Of a stretch of 64,000 nt of DNA, positions 42,846 to 53,996 are shown one piece after another. The notes beneath the pieces are model-generated. The model was not told the DNA's origin. It made no database searches and saw only the letters and a list, made by a program, of their open reading frames with translations. Made by a program: the position numbers and the translations under genes. Position 1 is the stretch's first letter; every line of letters begins with the position of its first letter. The stretch comes from Pyrenochaeta sp. MPI-SDFR-AT-0127 (Eukaryota > Ascomycota > Dothideomycetes > Pleosporales > Cucurbitariaceae): the NCBI GenBank assembly GCA_020747015.1, contig JAGTJM010000006.1:124001-188000 (forward strand), written 5' to 3'.

Positions 42846-45632
42846 TCAATACCCCCCACCAACCTTCACTGTCTTCGCATCCACGTTCTTTCCCAAGACC
42901 TCAATTGCCACGCCTGTGGAGCCCGAGCTATACCAAAATTCTGTTTCTAGCTTCTCTCCCGGCCACAGCGTAACATAGTTCTCCGACCATGTAACGGGTA
43001 CCACATCGTTCCCGTTGCCATCAACAAGGTTCAGTCGTATGAATACCGCTGGCAACTTGCTTTTGTTCTCGAGCTTGACCTTGGTTCTCTCAACCTTCAC
43101 GTGAACATCCGCCTTTGCCAGTTTGTTCAGTGCATCAAAGTTCGAGAATTTGGTCACGGGCGTGTGATACCATGTTGAATTGTCCCAATTCAGCACATCG
43201 ACCTGCGGCGCAAGCCAATATACACCCCTGCTAAGCACATGCCTGCCATCCGTGAGATGCAGTTTGAGTAGAACGACATCCTTAATGTCCTTGAAGCCCG
43301 GCACTGACGTTATTTTCCGCGCTGAGTTCAGCTCCGTCGTTGTGTCCACACTCCTCTTCACCACCAACTTGCCGTCCAGACCGATGACCTCAATGTCCAC
43401 AGTGCGGCCAGGGAATTCTGTTGTACTTGGGCGACGGCGTCGGTCCACGAGGTATACGGAGCTGTCTTGGTAGTCGTAAATGGCAGTCTGGAGATCGCTG
43501 AGTGCGGCTTTGGCGCCAAAGTACGATCCACCGGGATGAAGATAAAAGTCAAACAGATTCCAGTGTAACGATGGCCAAGCATTATTCAGCATCCAGTATA
43601 TCAAGCCTGTTGCTGGTCGTGCTAAAGCTTTGCTCCACCGCGATATGTATGCTTCGAACTGCGCACGCGTAGCTTCGTAGTCCATCATCTGCGCCTTGAG
43701 CAGGTAATCCTGCAAGCTGGTTGGCGCACCGTAACGCGCGTAGAGCGCTTCGTTATAAATTTGGCGAGTGTAGAATGAGGAAACATTGGTGCTCATGTGA
43801 TACAAGCCCTTATTCTTGGATTCCTCTTTCCACAGATCATCCAAGTTAGACTTGGAGAGGAACTTTTTCAGCGACCCAAGTTCAGGCGTGCCAACGCCGG
43901 CACCCAGTTCAGACCCAAAGCCTGCAGCACTTCCAAGACGTGTTTTGCTGTCGTACCAGTAGTTTGGTGGTACCCAGTCGTACGGCCCTTCCATCTTCAT
44001 GCCCCCGTTGCCGATTTGCGCTGGGGCGCCCCGTTGGCTTGCGGATGAGAGGATTGGTGTGTCCCAGTCGTAGGCTTTGAGTGCTTCGACGTAGAGCGAT
44101 GTTGCGCGGTCGTCAGGCCAGAAGTCGCTCCCGATGAGGAAACCTAGTACGCTGGGATGTGTTTGCATAAGTGCGGCTTCGTGGCGCATGGAATGGTTTG
44201 CTATGGCGTAGTCTGCAGGGGTCCATTTCTCACCGCTGCCCTGGAATAAATAGGCAAATTAGTAAATGCAGGATCATGAAGATATTTGAAACTCTTTGGA
44301 GCGCTTTGTGAAAAGTTCTCGAAGAGCGTCAAAATCGAACTCAAGAAAGAATATACGCACCTCATCATTATAACTCCAGCCTTCCCACTTATCACAGCAC
44401 TCCCATCCAGCAATGAGCATGATGCCCATTTCATCGGCAAGATCGTATAAAAATGGGTGTTCCTGTTTGCCCTCCAATCTTACAGTATTCAACCCCATAT
44501 CCAGCACGTACTGAAACTGTGATCGCAGCTTTTGCTCGTCGAACCTCAAAAAGATATCGGACGTATAACCCCCTCCAATGACTTGAAAACGCTCTCCATT
44601 GACGAAGAAAGTAGTGTCATTGTGAGTCGTGTCTAGTGTGCTTGTTACAGTGCGGATACCGAATTTCGTCCTGGGTGATGCGTCGGTCAGGCCACCAGCT
44701 GCCGTACTGGCATTGCATTGTACGTTGTAGAGAGGCTGTTTGCCCCATTGTCTGGGCCACCATAGCTCTGGGTTGTTCACTTTTGCTTTAACCTCGATCT
44801 TTGACGACTCGCCGCTTCCAAGGTCGAAGCCTGATTTTGGAGCATTTGTTTTGCGCCCATTAGGATCGAAGACGGCGCAGTCGATGTATCCGGTCGCACT
44901 CGCGTTTTTGCTTAAATTTGTAACGTCCAAGAAGATATTGATACCGCCGTCGAGAGCAGCGCTTGTAGTGACGCGCAGACTGCTAAGACGTACTTGGCCG
45001 GTGCGCTTGAGTTCAATGTCGCGCCAGATTCCTGTGCCGTTATCTGGTGGGTAAGGATTCCAGTCTACGAAACCCAACGCAAAGTCGCGATTGTAATCCG
45101 TTGGGTAGACTTTTACAAGCAGCACATTTGCACCCTCAAATTTGATCTGATCTGTCACGTCGTATTCCAGCCCCACATATGCACCAGCCTGCGTCTCTTT
45201 ATCCGCGACCACCTTCCCATTGAGCCAGATATCCGCCCTGCTCGAGATGCCATTCGTTTTCAGGGTGTAGAAATACTCTCGCCCATTAACAGGTCCAAGT
45301 CCGCCCTCGTTCCTGTAGTACCATGGCTCCCGGAATTGACTAGAACCCACTTTTTGTAGATTTGTTGAGTAGAAGAGATCGTTTTCGGTGTGGACTTTGT
45401 TTTGGAGTAGGGTGGACATTAGTGTGCCTTTTGAGCCAATTGTATACCATGATGAGGTGTCAACACCAGGAAGCGAGAGCTCAATAACATTATTACCGAC
45501 TTTGGAGGATGGCGTGACACTCCATGAGGGAATTGGTGTGTATATGGTGGGGTCATAGGCGCCAGTGGGAGAAAAGACATTCAGCAAGAGGTATGCGAGT
45601 CGCATTGCGCGAGAAGGAAATGCTGGAGCCAT
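42846..45632 (-). CDS. secreted GH2 exo-beta-D-glucosaminidase
   Basis: Two exons, 45632-44361 and 44240-42846 (888 aa), with a 120-bp intron. A signal peptide follows the start (hydrophobic MRLAYLLLNVFSPTGA; the ATG at 45605 is an alternative start). The order is GH2 sugar-binding domain (REYFYTLKTNG, ADIWLNGKVVADKETQ), beta-sandwich, then the TIM barrel with GFVDWNPYPPDNGTGIWRD. The pair D463 (IGSDFWPDD) and E535 (GFGSELGAGVGTPEL) lies 72 residues apart, as do the catalytic D469/E541 of the Amycolatopsis exo-chitosanase CsxA. This supports exo-beta-D-glucosaminidase rather than galactosidase or mannosidase. It would trim glucosamine from chitosan oligomers outside the cell, in chitin recycling or attack on other fungi. 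The C-terminal two domains are present; the gene is complete. It converges on the acyl-CoA dehydrogenase with a 104-base gap. Confidence 0.9.
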
Positions 45633-46220
45633 TGCGGCATACTACTGCTAGAGTCAGTTGATGGCAGAAATCACGAAAGTCGTGAATAACAGCCGATCAT
45701 CTTTTATATGAACATTTACTCTGCACAAAAAAAAACATGCATGCAGTGTAACGTCAAGATGGGAACTCTCGTATTTTACGGCAGCGCAGCCGATGGATAC
45801 AGTGGTACCAAATCCTACCTTACACCCCTTTCACTCATGGGTGCGCATCATTACTATGCAAGGCCGTTTGGCTGCGGCTTCTCCGCATGCCAAGACAATC
45901 TAATGATGAAGATGGACATGGATCAAACCTAACCGGGAAGATCCGTGATTGACGTGAGAATGCACAGGCTTGCTGCAGATCTTGACTCGCGTGTAAACTC
46001 TCTATATGCAAAAGAACGCCTCACAGCTTCAAGAGTCGCCCAAGCCAAAGTCACCAGAGCTTTGGTGCTGTTGTCCCCAATCTTCGATTAAGCTGATGCC
46101 TTGCAAAACAGCCTTCCCGATAAGTAAGGTTAGATAGTATTATTTGCGTTAGTAAGGTACCATGATAAGGTTTTTCCTAGTAAGGAAAGATTATTGAACC
46201 CGCGAGCGGGTGCACGTGCT

Positions 46221-46247
46221 ACGCTAAGACTCTGTATAGCTTAGCGT
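46221..46247. repeat. 8-bp inverted repeat with 11-base loop
   Basis: ACGCTAAG at 46221-46228 is exactly complementary in reverse to CTTAGCGT at 46240-46247. It lies about 150 bases before the ASS start. A dimeric regulator site or a chance hairpin are both possible. Confidence 0.4.
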
Positions 46248-46314
46248 GACCGGAAGATATGCGCCCACTGCGATAACGGACCACTGTAGCTAGTGGGGAA
46301 ACGAGGAACACTTG

Positions 46315-46320
46315 TGACTC
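46315..46320 (+). promoter_or_regulatory. TGACTC (Gcn4/CPC1-type) site upstream of ASS
   Basis: TGACTC lies 73 bases before the ATG at 46393. This is the core of the amino-acid-control element bound by Gcn4 (yeast) and CPC-1/CpcA (filamentous fungi), which regulate arginine genes. The seventh base is C rather than the favoured A. Site seen; binding inferred. Confidence 0.55.
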
Positions 46321-46392
46321 CCCAACAAAATTTGTTTTCTTCACCGTCCTCCGACAATTCCAATCTAACAATACTTGTCAACACCTCTGAAA

Positions 46393-48617
46393 ATGAAGGG
46401 AAAAGTGTGCCTCGCCTACTCCGGTTAGTCGTTTGCCAATTGGTTGTTTTCGAAATCTCAACTAAATACGTCATAGGCGGCCTCGATACTAGCTGCATTC
46501 TCCGCTGGCTCCTTGACGAGGGCTACGAAGTCGTCTGCTTCCTTGCCAATGTGGGCCAGGAGGAAGATTGGGATGCTGTCAAGGCCAAGGCTGCGAAGAT
46601 TGGAGCTTCGAAGATGATTATCACGGACTTGCGTCGTGAGTTTGTGGAACAGCTATGTTTCCGTGCTATCCAGTGCAATGCGCAATACGAGGGACGATAG
46701 TATGTTTTTCCAACCTTCTTGATATGTCCATACTGACTCGCCCAGCTTGCTCGGTACGTTACTACGGAGATGCTTCGTCAATTAGGTTTTCGAGCTCTTC
46801 TCTTACTTCTTATCCAGGAACTAGCTTGGCCCGCCCAGTTATTGCACACGCTCAAATGCAGGTTGCTCTAGAGGAAAACTGTAAGTATCCCACTCAGTCT
46901 GCATGGCAGTGATTTCACTGGGCTTACTCCTCATTACTCAGGCGGCTTCATGTCTCATGGTTGCACCGTAAGTACAATTCCTTTTAATTGTCTATCTTCA
47001 TATCTTCAACCCCTTTCAATTTCAAATTTTTCGAGCGCTCACGACGCCAAACGCATCGATGTTTTGATTTGTCCATCCACGCGTTTTTATAGACACGAAG
47101 ACAAATGCAGAAATGTCTACTATTTTGAAGTCTGCCAGTCTCGAAGTGGGGTCTCTTTCTTTGTCTCCGAGCGTGGCTGGTTCAGGAATGTAATCTGCCG
47201 CGTCCTACTCTCGTCGCCAACCATAATATATTTCCCACTTGACATACACCGTAGTACACTTAACTAACCAAAAAATTGTAGGGCAAGGGCAATGATGGTG
47301 TTAGATTCGGTGCGTAATATTGTTTTTAGTTCCCTATCTATTGTTTCGCTATGTACTGACGTATCTAGAATTGGCCTGGCTTGCCATCAACCCGAAAATA
47401 CAAGTTATTGCCCCCTGGAGGATTCCAGAATTCTACAATCGCTTTCCAGGGCGCACCGCATTACTCGACTATGCTGCTGCTACAGGAATCCCAGTCACAT
47501 CCACTAAAGCCAAGCCATACAGTATGTTTCGGACCGCTCTCACTTGACCTGCCAATGTACTGACTATGGTGAAGGCATGGATGATAATATAGCCCACTGC
47601 AGCGTAAGCTACTCTGCTTTTTGGTATGAAATGTATTGACTTTTTAGTATGAGGCAGGTGATTTGGAGGACCCTTCCATTCCTCCTACAGATGACATGTG
47701 GACTCGAACCGATGATCCTCGTACCGCGCCTGACGAGGTCGTTGACATCACCATTCGCTTCGAGAAGGGCCTACCAGTCAAGCTTACCGTTGGGGAGAAA
47801 GTGTACACGGATAGTCTTGAACTCTTCATTAAGCTCAATGAAATTGGTAAGAAGGCCGGTATCGGAAGGATCGATATCGTCGAGGTAAGTCATTCATAAT
47901 TTTCCTTCACGGTGCGCCTCGGTCGTATTAACGTGGGCTTTTAGAATCGTTTCATTGGATTGAAATCAAGGGGCTGGTAAGCTATGATCCCCCCGTAGAG
48001 AATAACTGACTAAATATAATATTATAGCTACGACTCCCCAGCTATGACCATCCTCAGACTCGCTCATCTCGATGCTGAAGGTCTAGTCATGGATGGCAAA
48101 GTCCGTTCCCTCCGTGATCAATTTGTAACTCACCACTGGTCGGAACTTCTGTATACGGGACATTACTTTTCGCCGGAACGTGAGTTTGTTGAAAACTCTC
48201 TCGTCTTCTGCCAAAAGCGAGTGGTATGTGATGACCCCTACTCTGAGTTATCTGCGAGTAGCTCATACTTCACAATCCATTACTAACTGCTGGGGCTTCG
48301 TTAGAACGCCGAGGTACAACTTCGCTGCTACAAAGGTTCTGTGCATGTTCTCAGCCGCAGTTCCGAGACTGAGAAATTGTATGACTCGGAGCAAGCCTCT
48401 ATGGATTCGCTGGATGATTTCAGCCCTCTTGATACATGTACGTTGCCAATAGTCTATATTTACTTTTTCCAAACCCTGATTCGATATGGTTTTTAAACTA
48501 ACATACGTTAATGTAGCCGGCTTTATCAACATCAATGCCATACGACTAAAGAAGTACGGATTACAGAAAGCTGAGGAAGGGCAGAGCCTTGACAAACCAT
48601 TGGGCTCGCATGCGTAA
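46393..48617 (+). CDS. arg1: argininosuccinate synthase (EC 6.3.4.5)
   Basis: Thirteen exons give 419 aa, the normal length: 46393-46423, 46477-46699, 46746-46753, 46818-46880, 46942-46967, 47282-47309, 47369-47521, 47575-47603, 47648-47884, 47945-47976, 48028-48223, 48305-48437, 48517-48617. All junctions are GT-AG and the frame closes exactly. The enzyme joins citrulline and aspartate with ATP to make argininosuccinate, the penultimate step of arginine synthesis, in the cytosol. The ATP-binding motif AYSGGLDTS spans the first intron. GKGNDGVRFE lies across exons 6-7, and further family segments are QVIAPWRIPEF, MDDNIAHCSYE, GRIDIVENRFIGLKSRG and the C-terminal GFININAIRLKKYG. The third exon is only 8 nt. 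Intron 5 (314 bp) is much longer than the others. Nothing suggests loss of function. Confidence 0.95.
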
Positions 48618-50173
48618 AGCAATCTGGTAGCAGAACTCTTTGGAATCAAGGGTTTCACGACTCGTTGAGTAATTGCAAAGTCGCTCGGACTCATAATTCC
48701 AACAATGATAACTACCCACGTAACATTCTTGCTTAGCCTCTCCAACTTTGATGTTTATGAAACAACATTTTTTTCCATCTTCGTTGTTCTTTTTCCATTC
48801 TTCCTCGTACTCTTCCTCCTCATTATCTGTCTCCCCTTTCCTTCAATCTACTCCGGCTTCCTCAGCTTATGAAACTTTTCTCGCCTTTCCTCGTCGGTTG
48901 TGGGCTCATCTTCATTGTCCTCGTCAGTTCTTCCTCGGCTCCATTTTCCTCGTCAACTTCAGTCTGTTTCCCATCTTCCTTGCCCTGCTGCATCGCCCTC
49001 GATCGGATTTTGGCTTTATGGTGTCATTCAAGTCTTGTATTTACTTCTCCAAGAGTGGTCACTCTGGTCACTCCAAAAAGCGCCTTGACTGGATGGCAAC
49101 TACATTCCAGTCAATCTTCTTGCCGTGGGCTTTCTTCTCTAGGCCGATTGCAATACCCTACAGTCCATAAATGTTTGCTGCGTATGTTCGTGGCTTCTGA
49201 ATCCTGCTTGCACATGCCACAAACTCTGGAATGAACGCCCCCTTTGGTCTTTCGACGTACTCCAAAGGTCTTGTCAATCTGGGCAATATTTTTCTTTGGT
49301 GTCTTCATGGCTCTCTTTGCGCTAAGTACGCCATGTTCCTTTGCCCACATTGGCGCAGTTGCCCCTCATACCGTATGCGACTGAATGATATGTGTCGGAC
49401 TCGGAATGTCATTTCGATTCAGGCTTTTCATGATTGGTAAGTGTGGGTCTAAGTATCATACTACCAGGTCTTACTTGTCGTTTAGCTCAGTAGTCGTCCG
49501 AGTGGCCTTGAATTTCTCGTTGAATGGCTTTTCTGTGCGGCTCCAAAGGGTACCTTTATTGGCAGCCCACACAATCCAACATTGTCCATGGATGGTCCAG
49601 GTACAAATGGGCCCCTCCGACCCGACTTCCTCTGTAGACACTGCCTAGTGCCACTCTGCGTTCGAGAAAACCTAGAGTGGGCTACAAAATGTTTTGATAT
49701 TAGGTTGGATTTCACGTTACCATTAGATACTGCGTCCAATGCCCACTTGTCTTACTTCGTAGTCTAGCGCGGGGGAGTTGCGGAGAGCTCAGACTGTTTG
49801 AGGGACGGCATGTAAGGACTCGTATATTTTAATCCTTCATAACATCATGGAGCCACTCTCAGCGTGCGTTATGCAAAAAAAAAATTGGATTGTGAAGAGA
49901 CCTGGTGTGAGGTCGCATTGGAGGCCTTGATGGCGCAGCATCTCATGGCCCGTGCGAGACAGGTGCACATGAATACGATGACCTTGCGAGGCTCCTCCCT
50001 CGCCAGAAGCAGACACTCAACACGTGATCCACCACTGCGTTCGTTGGAACCCTCATCCGAATTGCGCGCCCCAGGTACAGTCATAGGCCACCCGTCTCAC
50101 GCCTCACACCAGCTCCCACCATGGCCGCTACGAAAAGCCATGCGGGTAGTAAGATCCGCAGTATGGGCTGCCA
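48618..50173. other. intergenic, possible decayed minus-strand coding remnant
   Basis: 1.5 kb. On the minus strand, 49350-49110 and about 48960-48760 give hydrophilic, lysine- and glutamate-rich peptides (for example KTPKKNIAQIDKTFGVRRK, CGMCKQ, DEERREKFHKLRK) in different frames, broken by stops. I cannot assign a family. It may be a gene remnant or chance; no gene is called. Confidence 0.4.
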
Positions 50174-50278
50174 GTGGGTCCCCAGTTGAGTTGCACCTAT
50201 GGCAAAGATCCCTTTCTTACACAGAGCAGTGAGTCTTACCAGCTAGCCATACACACTCTCAACCAGTACCGAGGCACC

Positions 50279-51694
50279 ATGGTAGCCTGCCGCTACTTTC
50301 CGCCAGCTGTTCTTGCCCGTTCAGATTCACTTGCCACTCTCAAGGTCCGATTTTATGATGCCCTTACCCGAGTTGTTCTTGCTCAGCCTCATCTCCAAAC
50401 CGGCATCATAGGGGAGAACTCCAAGAACCCTGCCTTCGTTCGTCTGGATCACCTTGACCTTCGTCATCATGTTCAATGGATTACCCTAGACGAATCTAGC
50501 CACTTTCAACAGCTGTACCTCGAGACAATACAAGCTCAGCTCGATTCTAGATATGAGAACTTGTCGACTCAGCCTGGTTGGAGACTCGTTGTCTTACACG
50601 AGATTGGGGCTGAGTCAATAGAGGTAATGTACGTCTGGAATCACACACACCACGATGGATCCAGTGCCAAGATCTTTCATCAATACTTACTTCGATTTCT
50701 CACTGAAATTAACCGCCAAGGCGAGGAGCCTATAGTAGACGCTTCCGACGCGGACAGATGGATTATCAATCTGCCCGATTCATCCGATAGGTTACCGCCG
50801 AATCCGGAGATTCTGACACCTTGGCCTGTGTCGCCAGGGTTTGTGCTGTCAGAACTTTGGAAGGGATTGAAACCTGAATGGATCTTCCCACGGTCTGATA
50901 CCCATGCGCGCTGGGCCCCGATCCAGGCCTCTCCATACCAGACCCGGTTCCGTAACTTCACGGTCGATAGCCAGCTTGTGACGAAGTTAGTAGGTGCTTG
51001 CCGCCTACACCACACCACTCTGACAGGCCTTGTTCAAGCCCTCTGTCTAACCTCCCTTTCCACCGCGCTTCAGGATGCAAGAGGATTTGCAAGCAGAACA
51101 CCTTACGACCTGCGACAGATCCTGCCATCAAACACCACTCAATATCCTTGGTTACGGCCGAAGGAGTCAATGTGCAATTACGTGTCGGTTGTGGATCACG
51201 AATTTGACTCCAAGTTAGTCGACACAATTCGTTCTCATATGCGAGCCATTTCCTCGAACTCAAAACTGTCAACCGATGTTATGGACGTAGTTTGGTCCGT
51301 CTCGGCTCGTGTCCGACGAGAGATCCAAGCTAGACTAGACTCCGGCACACGTAACGACTTGATAGGTATCATGAAGTTATGTCCGGACTGGAACAGCCAG
51401 CAGGAAAGTGAAATGCGCAAGACAAGATGCCTGTCTTGGCTCGTTACCAATCTAGGCGTTCTTGATGGCGAATGCAGCACTTCTGTCAAAAACGAAGAGA
51501 TGTGGTCTTTACGCCGAGCCGAGCTGATCTTGAGTGCAGATACACCTTCAGCTGCGTTTTCAGTGTCGATGATGACCGTCAAGGGCAGAGAAATGTGTAT
51601 TACATGTAGTTGGCAAGATTGCGTTGTTGAAGCAGAGCTTGGCGAGCGCCTGATGGGCGATCTCGAACGGTGGCTGAAAGCCATCGGCTCCTAA
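50279..51694 (+). CDS. alcohol O-acetyltransferase-like (AATase) acyltransferase
   Basis: From the first in-frame ATG (50279) the protein is 471 aa. The frame is open from 50153, and SESYQLAIHTLNQYRG just before the ATG looks like the family N-terminus, so the true start probably lies upstream or in an unresolved 5' exon. The HxxxD active-site motif of the condensation/acyltransferase fold is NHTHHDG at about 50639-50659, with histidine as general base. Downstream landmarks are the YQTRFRNFTVDSQLV strand and TTLTGLVQALCLTSL, and C-terminally LGVLDGE, the DFGWG-region equivalent in AATase proteins (PF07247). Members transfer acetyl from acetyl-CoA to alcohols, sterols or trichothecene-like acceptors. 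The acceptor here is unknown. No membrane segment. No intron in the visible part. Confidence 0.75.
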   Translation: MVACRYFPPAVLARSDSLATLKVRFYDALTRVVLAQPHLQTGIIGENSKNPAFVRLDHLDLRHHVQWITLDESSHFQQLYLETIQAQLDSRYENLSTQPGWRLVVLHEIGAESIEVMYVWNHTHHDGSSAKIFHQYLLRFLTEINRQGEEPIVDASDADRWIINLPDSSDRLPPNPEILTPWPVSPGFVLSELWKGLKPEWIFPRSDTHARWAPIQASPYQTRFRNFTVDSQLVTKLVGACRLHHTTLTGLVQALCLTSLSTALQDARGFASRTPYDLRQILPSNTTQYPWLRPKESMCNYVSVVDHEFDSKLVDTIRSHMRAISSNSKLSTDVMDVVWSVSARVRREIQARLDSGTRNDLIGIMKLCPDWNSQQESEMRKTRCLSWLVTNLGVLDGECSTSVKNEEMWSLRRAELILSADTPSAAFSVSMMTVKGREMCITCSWQDCVVEAELGERLMGDLERWLKAIGS

Positions 51695-52478
51695 TTGTGT
51701 CTCACTATCTTGCACACCGTAGACGTGAAGAGGCGGTACCTTGAGCTTGGTGTACATATGTAACGAGAATAACTGCCGGTTCTCACACACGCAGGCGCTG
51801 TTTAAACTACATCCGCTTCCCGAGATGACTCCAGTCGTAAGATTCAGGTCTGGGCACCACAAAGCTCACAGACAGAAGAGGTCTTGTTGAGTATATTGGA
51901 GCATCTCGTCTCGCACATCAGTATGTGGACGTTAGTGTCAAGAACAGGAACAGCTTTTGATGTTTATTTTGATATCGCAAATTATTACACTGAAAACTTG
52001 ACAGTTTTGTAACTTGGTTCAGAACCCCCTTAAAATCCTGAAAACTTCTGCCACAGCTCCAATGATAGGCTAATTCGCTGGTCGTGTGTAATCTGTGGCA
52101 AGACCAAGGTTTTCCAAAATCATTAGTATTCTTGACTCTCATTGCTTCACGAAATGCAACACAGTTTCTGCACGATTACAGATGCGAAAACCGTTGCTGT
52201 TTGAGTAGTGGAGAGGTTCGGGAGATAAGTGCAATTGCAAACGTAGCAAATGATGGTTTATGGGCAGCTTGTAGAGGCATTCCATGTCCAATAAGACATT
52301 GATAAACATTTTTCTAAAGAGATTTCTCGTAAGAATCGGCTATTTACAGTACTATTGAGGTGCCAGGACATGCTATGAGGTTCGTAAGGACCGCATCTCG
52401 CTGTGCAACCAAAGTTTGGTTGATTGACTTCTAAAAGAAAGTCCTTTTGCTTGACAAACATACTCAAGCTCACTATAT
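51695..52478. other. intergenic between convergent genes
   Basis: 780 bases between the stops of the acetyltransferase and FAD oxidase genes, AT-rich in the middle. No feature seen. Confidence 0.55.
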
Positions 52479-53996
52479 CTAATTACGAGCACGCCTTGGA
52501 AGAGGAATTGCATGTCCATAACCAGAAAATGTTTCGGCGGGATCCACTGCCGCCTTAATCTGCTGAAGTCTCGGGAAATTAGCCCCATATAACATGGAAC
52601 TCCACTGATCGAGACTAAGATCCGAGTCTGCATAGTTGACAAAGCTTCGCAGAAGCCCAGTTGTCTTCAACGAATCTACAAAAGGCCTCATAAGATCTTG
52701 CATGTAAGCAACGCCGTCCGTAGGCCAGCTGGTAGTCCCGGATCCGTCGACACGGATGAGCCACAGGTTCTTTCCATGGTGAAAGCTCGTGTCACTATCA
52801 GCAGTTTGGAGATTCACGCCAGCCCACAGATCCAGAAATCCGGAGTTCCTCAAGTCGGTGCGGTTTATTGAGCGATAGCTTTGGAACAAGCTCCTTGCTT
52901 GATCCAGAGTCAGCGGGTTGTCGCTCGTGGCAACCCAAGACTGAATGTGAGAGAAGCGGCCAGCACCCAGCGACCCTCCAGTCGGCGAGTTCATACCAAT
53001 GCCTGTGGATGCCACTTCAGAGTCCCAGAACAAAGGTAGTACAGTCTTGTTAAGAGTAACGTTGGGCGCAACGGCGCGCAATGCCTCCACAAGCGGCGTT
53101 ATTGCCTGATCAAATGCAGCCTCCTGACCGTAGAAGAATCCTGCCGACTGAGCGTTTGCTAACGTGAATCGGAGGGAGAGTTCATCGGGAAGCTGCTTGC
53201 CAAGCGCGAACTTCTGGATGACGAGGAGTGCAGAGGCCACAGTGTCGACAGAGGGGCTCGCGCCAAGCGAGATTGTATAGTTCAAGGCTCCATCATGGGG
53301 AATTGCATGCGTACGAATAGTGGCAGAGAGTGCGATGCCGAAGCTGGGACCAGCGCCTTGAGCAGCCCATAACAAGTCTGAGCCTGCACCAGCCGTGACC
53401 ACCGATCCGTTGGCAAGCATGAATTCGACAGACTCGAGATTATCCATGGGCGTGCCAAACAACCTAGTGGTGGTGCCAAAGCCGCCACCCATGAAGCTGC
53501 CAAGCATACCGACGTGAGAGCCTCGCACGTGGGGGAAATGTCGACGGTGGTTGTCCCAAAGGAACTTGGCTGTCGGTCCGACATTAGTTCCACCGCCGAC
53601 TGTCAACTTGTTGGTGGAAGCATCAAAACTCAAGGCGGTAAAGTTTTTCAAGTCGATAACAAGATTGCCTGGCGTTCCAAATGCATAGCCCTGGAACGAA
53701 TGTCCACGGTTGACCGTAGAGACTTTGATTGAGGCATTTCGGGCGCAGCTCAAAGCAGCAGCGACGTCATCTTTGTCCTGAGCAAATACAACAGCGACAG
53801 GTTCTCGTGGAACTCGATGTTGAAGTGCTGATGTAGCTGTGGTCCAGGTTGTGTCTGAAGAGGTGCTGAATTGTAGACCTTCTCCTTGCAAGCAGGTAAC
53901 TATGGCTCCTGGTGGAGTTTGGGCCAGTACTCGTGCTGGCGAAAAGTAAAGCAGACAAGAAATCAGTTGCACCTTAAATGAGTGTGAGGGTGCCAT
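52479..53996 (-). CDS. secreted FAD-dependent oxidase, berberine-bridge-enzyme type
   Basis: Intronless, 505 aa from the ATG at 53996; this start is chosen because it begins a clear signal peptide (hydrophobic 8-22, cleavage near VLAQT). The FAD_binding_4 domain begins at about residue 55. RGHSFQGYAFG carries the histidine (H99) that forms the 8-alpha covalent FAD bond. In the second attachment loop, RGSHVGMLGSFMGGGFG, the usual cysteine is absent (glycine or serine there), so the flavin would be linked by histidine only. A C-terminal BBE region includes SFVNYADSDLS and YGANFPRLQQIKAAVDP, where FAD contacts and fold closure occur. Such enzymes oxidise sugars, oligosaccharides or secondary metabolites with release of hydrogen peroxide. 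Substrate unknown; no biosynthetic cluster adjoins it. Confidence 0.88.
   Translation of the reverse strand: MAPSHSFKVQLISCLLYFSPARVLAQTPPGAIVTCLQGEGLQFSTSSDTTWTTATSALQHRVPREPVAVVFAQDKDDVAAALSCARNASIKVSTVNRGHSFQGYAFGTPGNLVIDLKNFTALSFDASTNKLTVGGGTNVGPTAKFLWDNHRRHFPHVRGSHVGMLGSFMGGGFGTTTRLFGTPMDNLESVEFMLANGSVVTAGAGSDLLWAAQGAGPSFGIALSATIRTHAIPHDGALNYTISLGASPSVDTVASALLVIQKFALGKQLPDELSLRFTLANAQSAGFFYGQEAAFDQAITPLVEALRAVAPNVTLNKTVLPLFWDSEVASTGIGMNSPTGGSLGAGRFSHIQSWVATSDNPLTLDQARSLFQSYRSINRTDLRNSGFLDLWAGVNLQTADSDTSFHHGKNLWLIRVDGSGTTSWPTDGVAYMQDLMRPFVDSLKTTGLLRSFVNYADSDLSLDQWSSMLYGANFPRLQQIKAAVDPAETFSGYGHAIPLPRRARN

Larger units (their letters stand above)
45633..46392. other. intergenic, divergent promoters of GH2 and ASS genes
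   Basis: 760 bases with no supported reading frame. It contains a small hairpin-forming repeat (46221-46247) and a TGACTC site, both listed. Confidence 0.55.

Noticed and set aside
48760..49430. Minus-strand Lys/Glu-rich peptides, first considered as a phosphatase-inhibitor or transposase remnant
   Set aside because: Frames change repeatedly, stops intervene, and alignment from memory to either family was not convincing.
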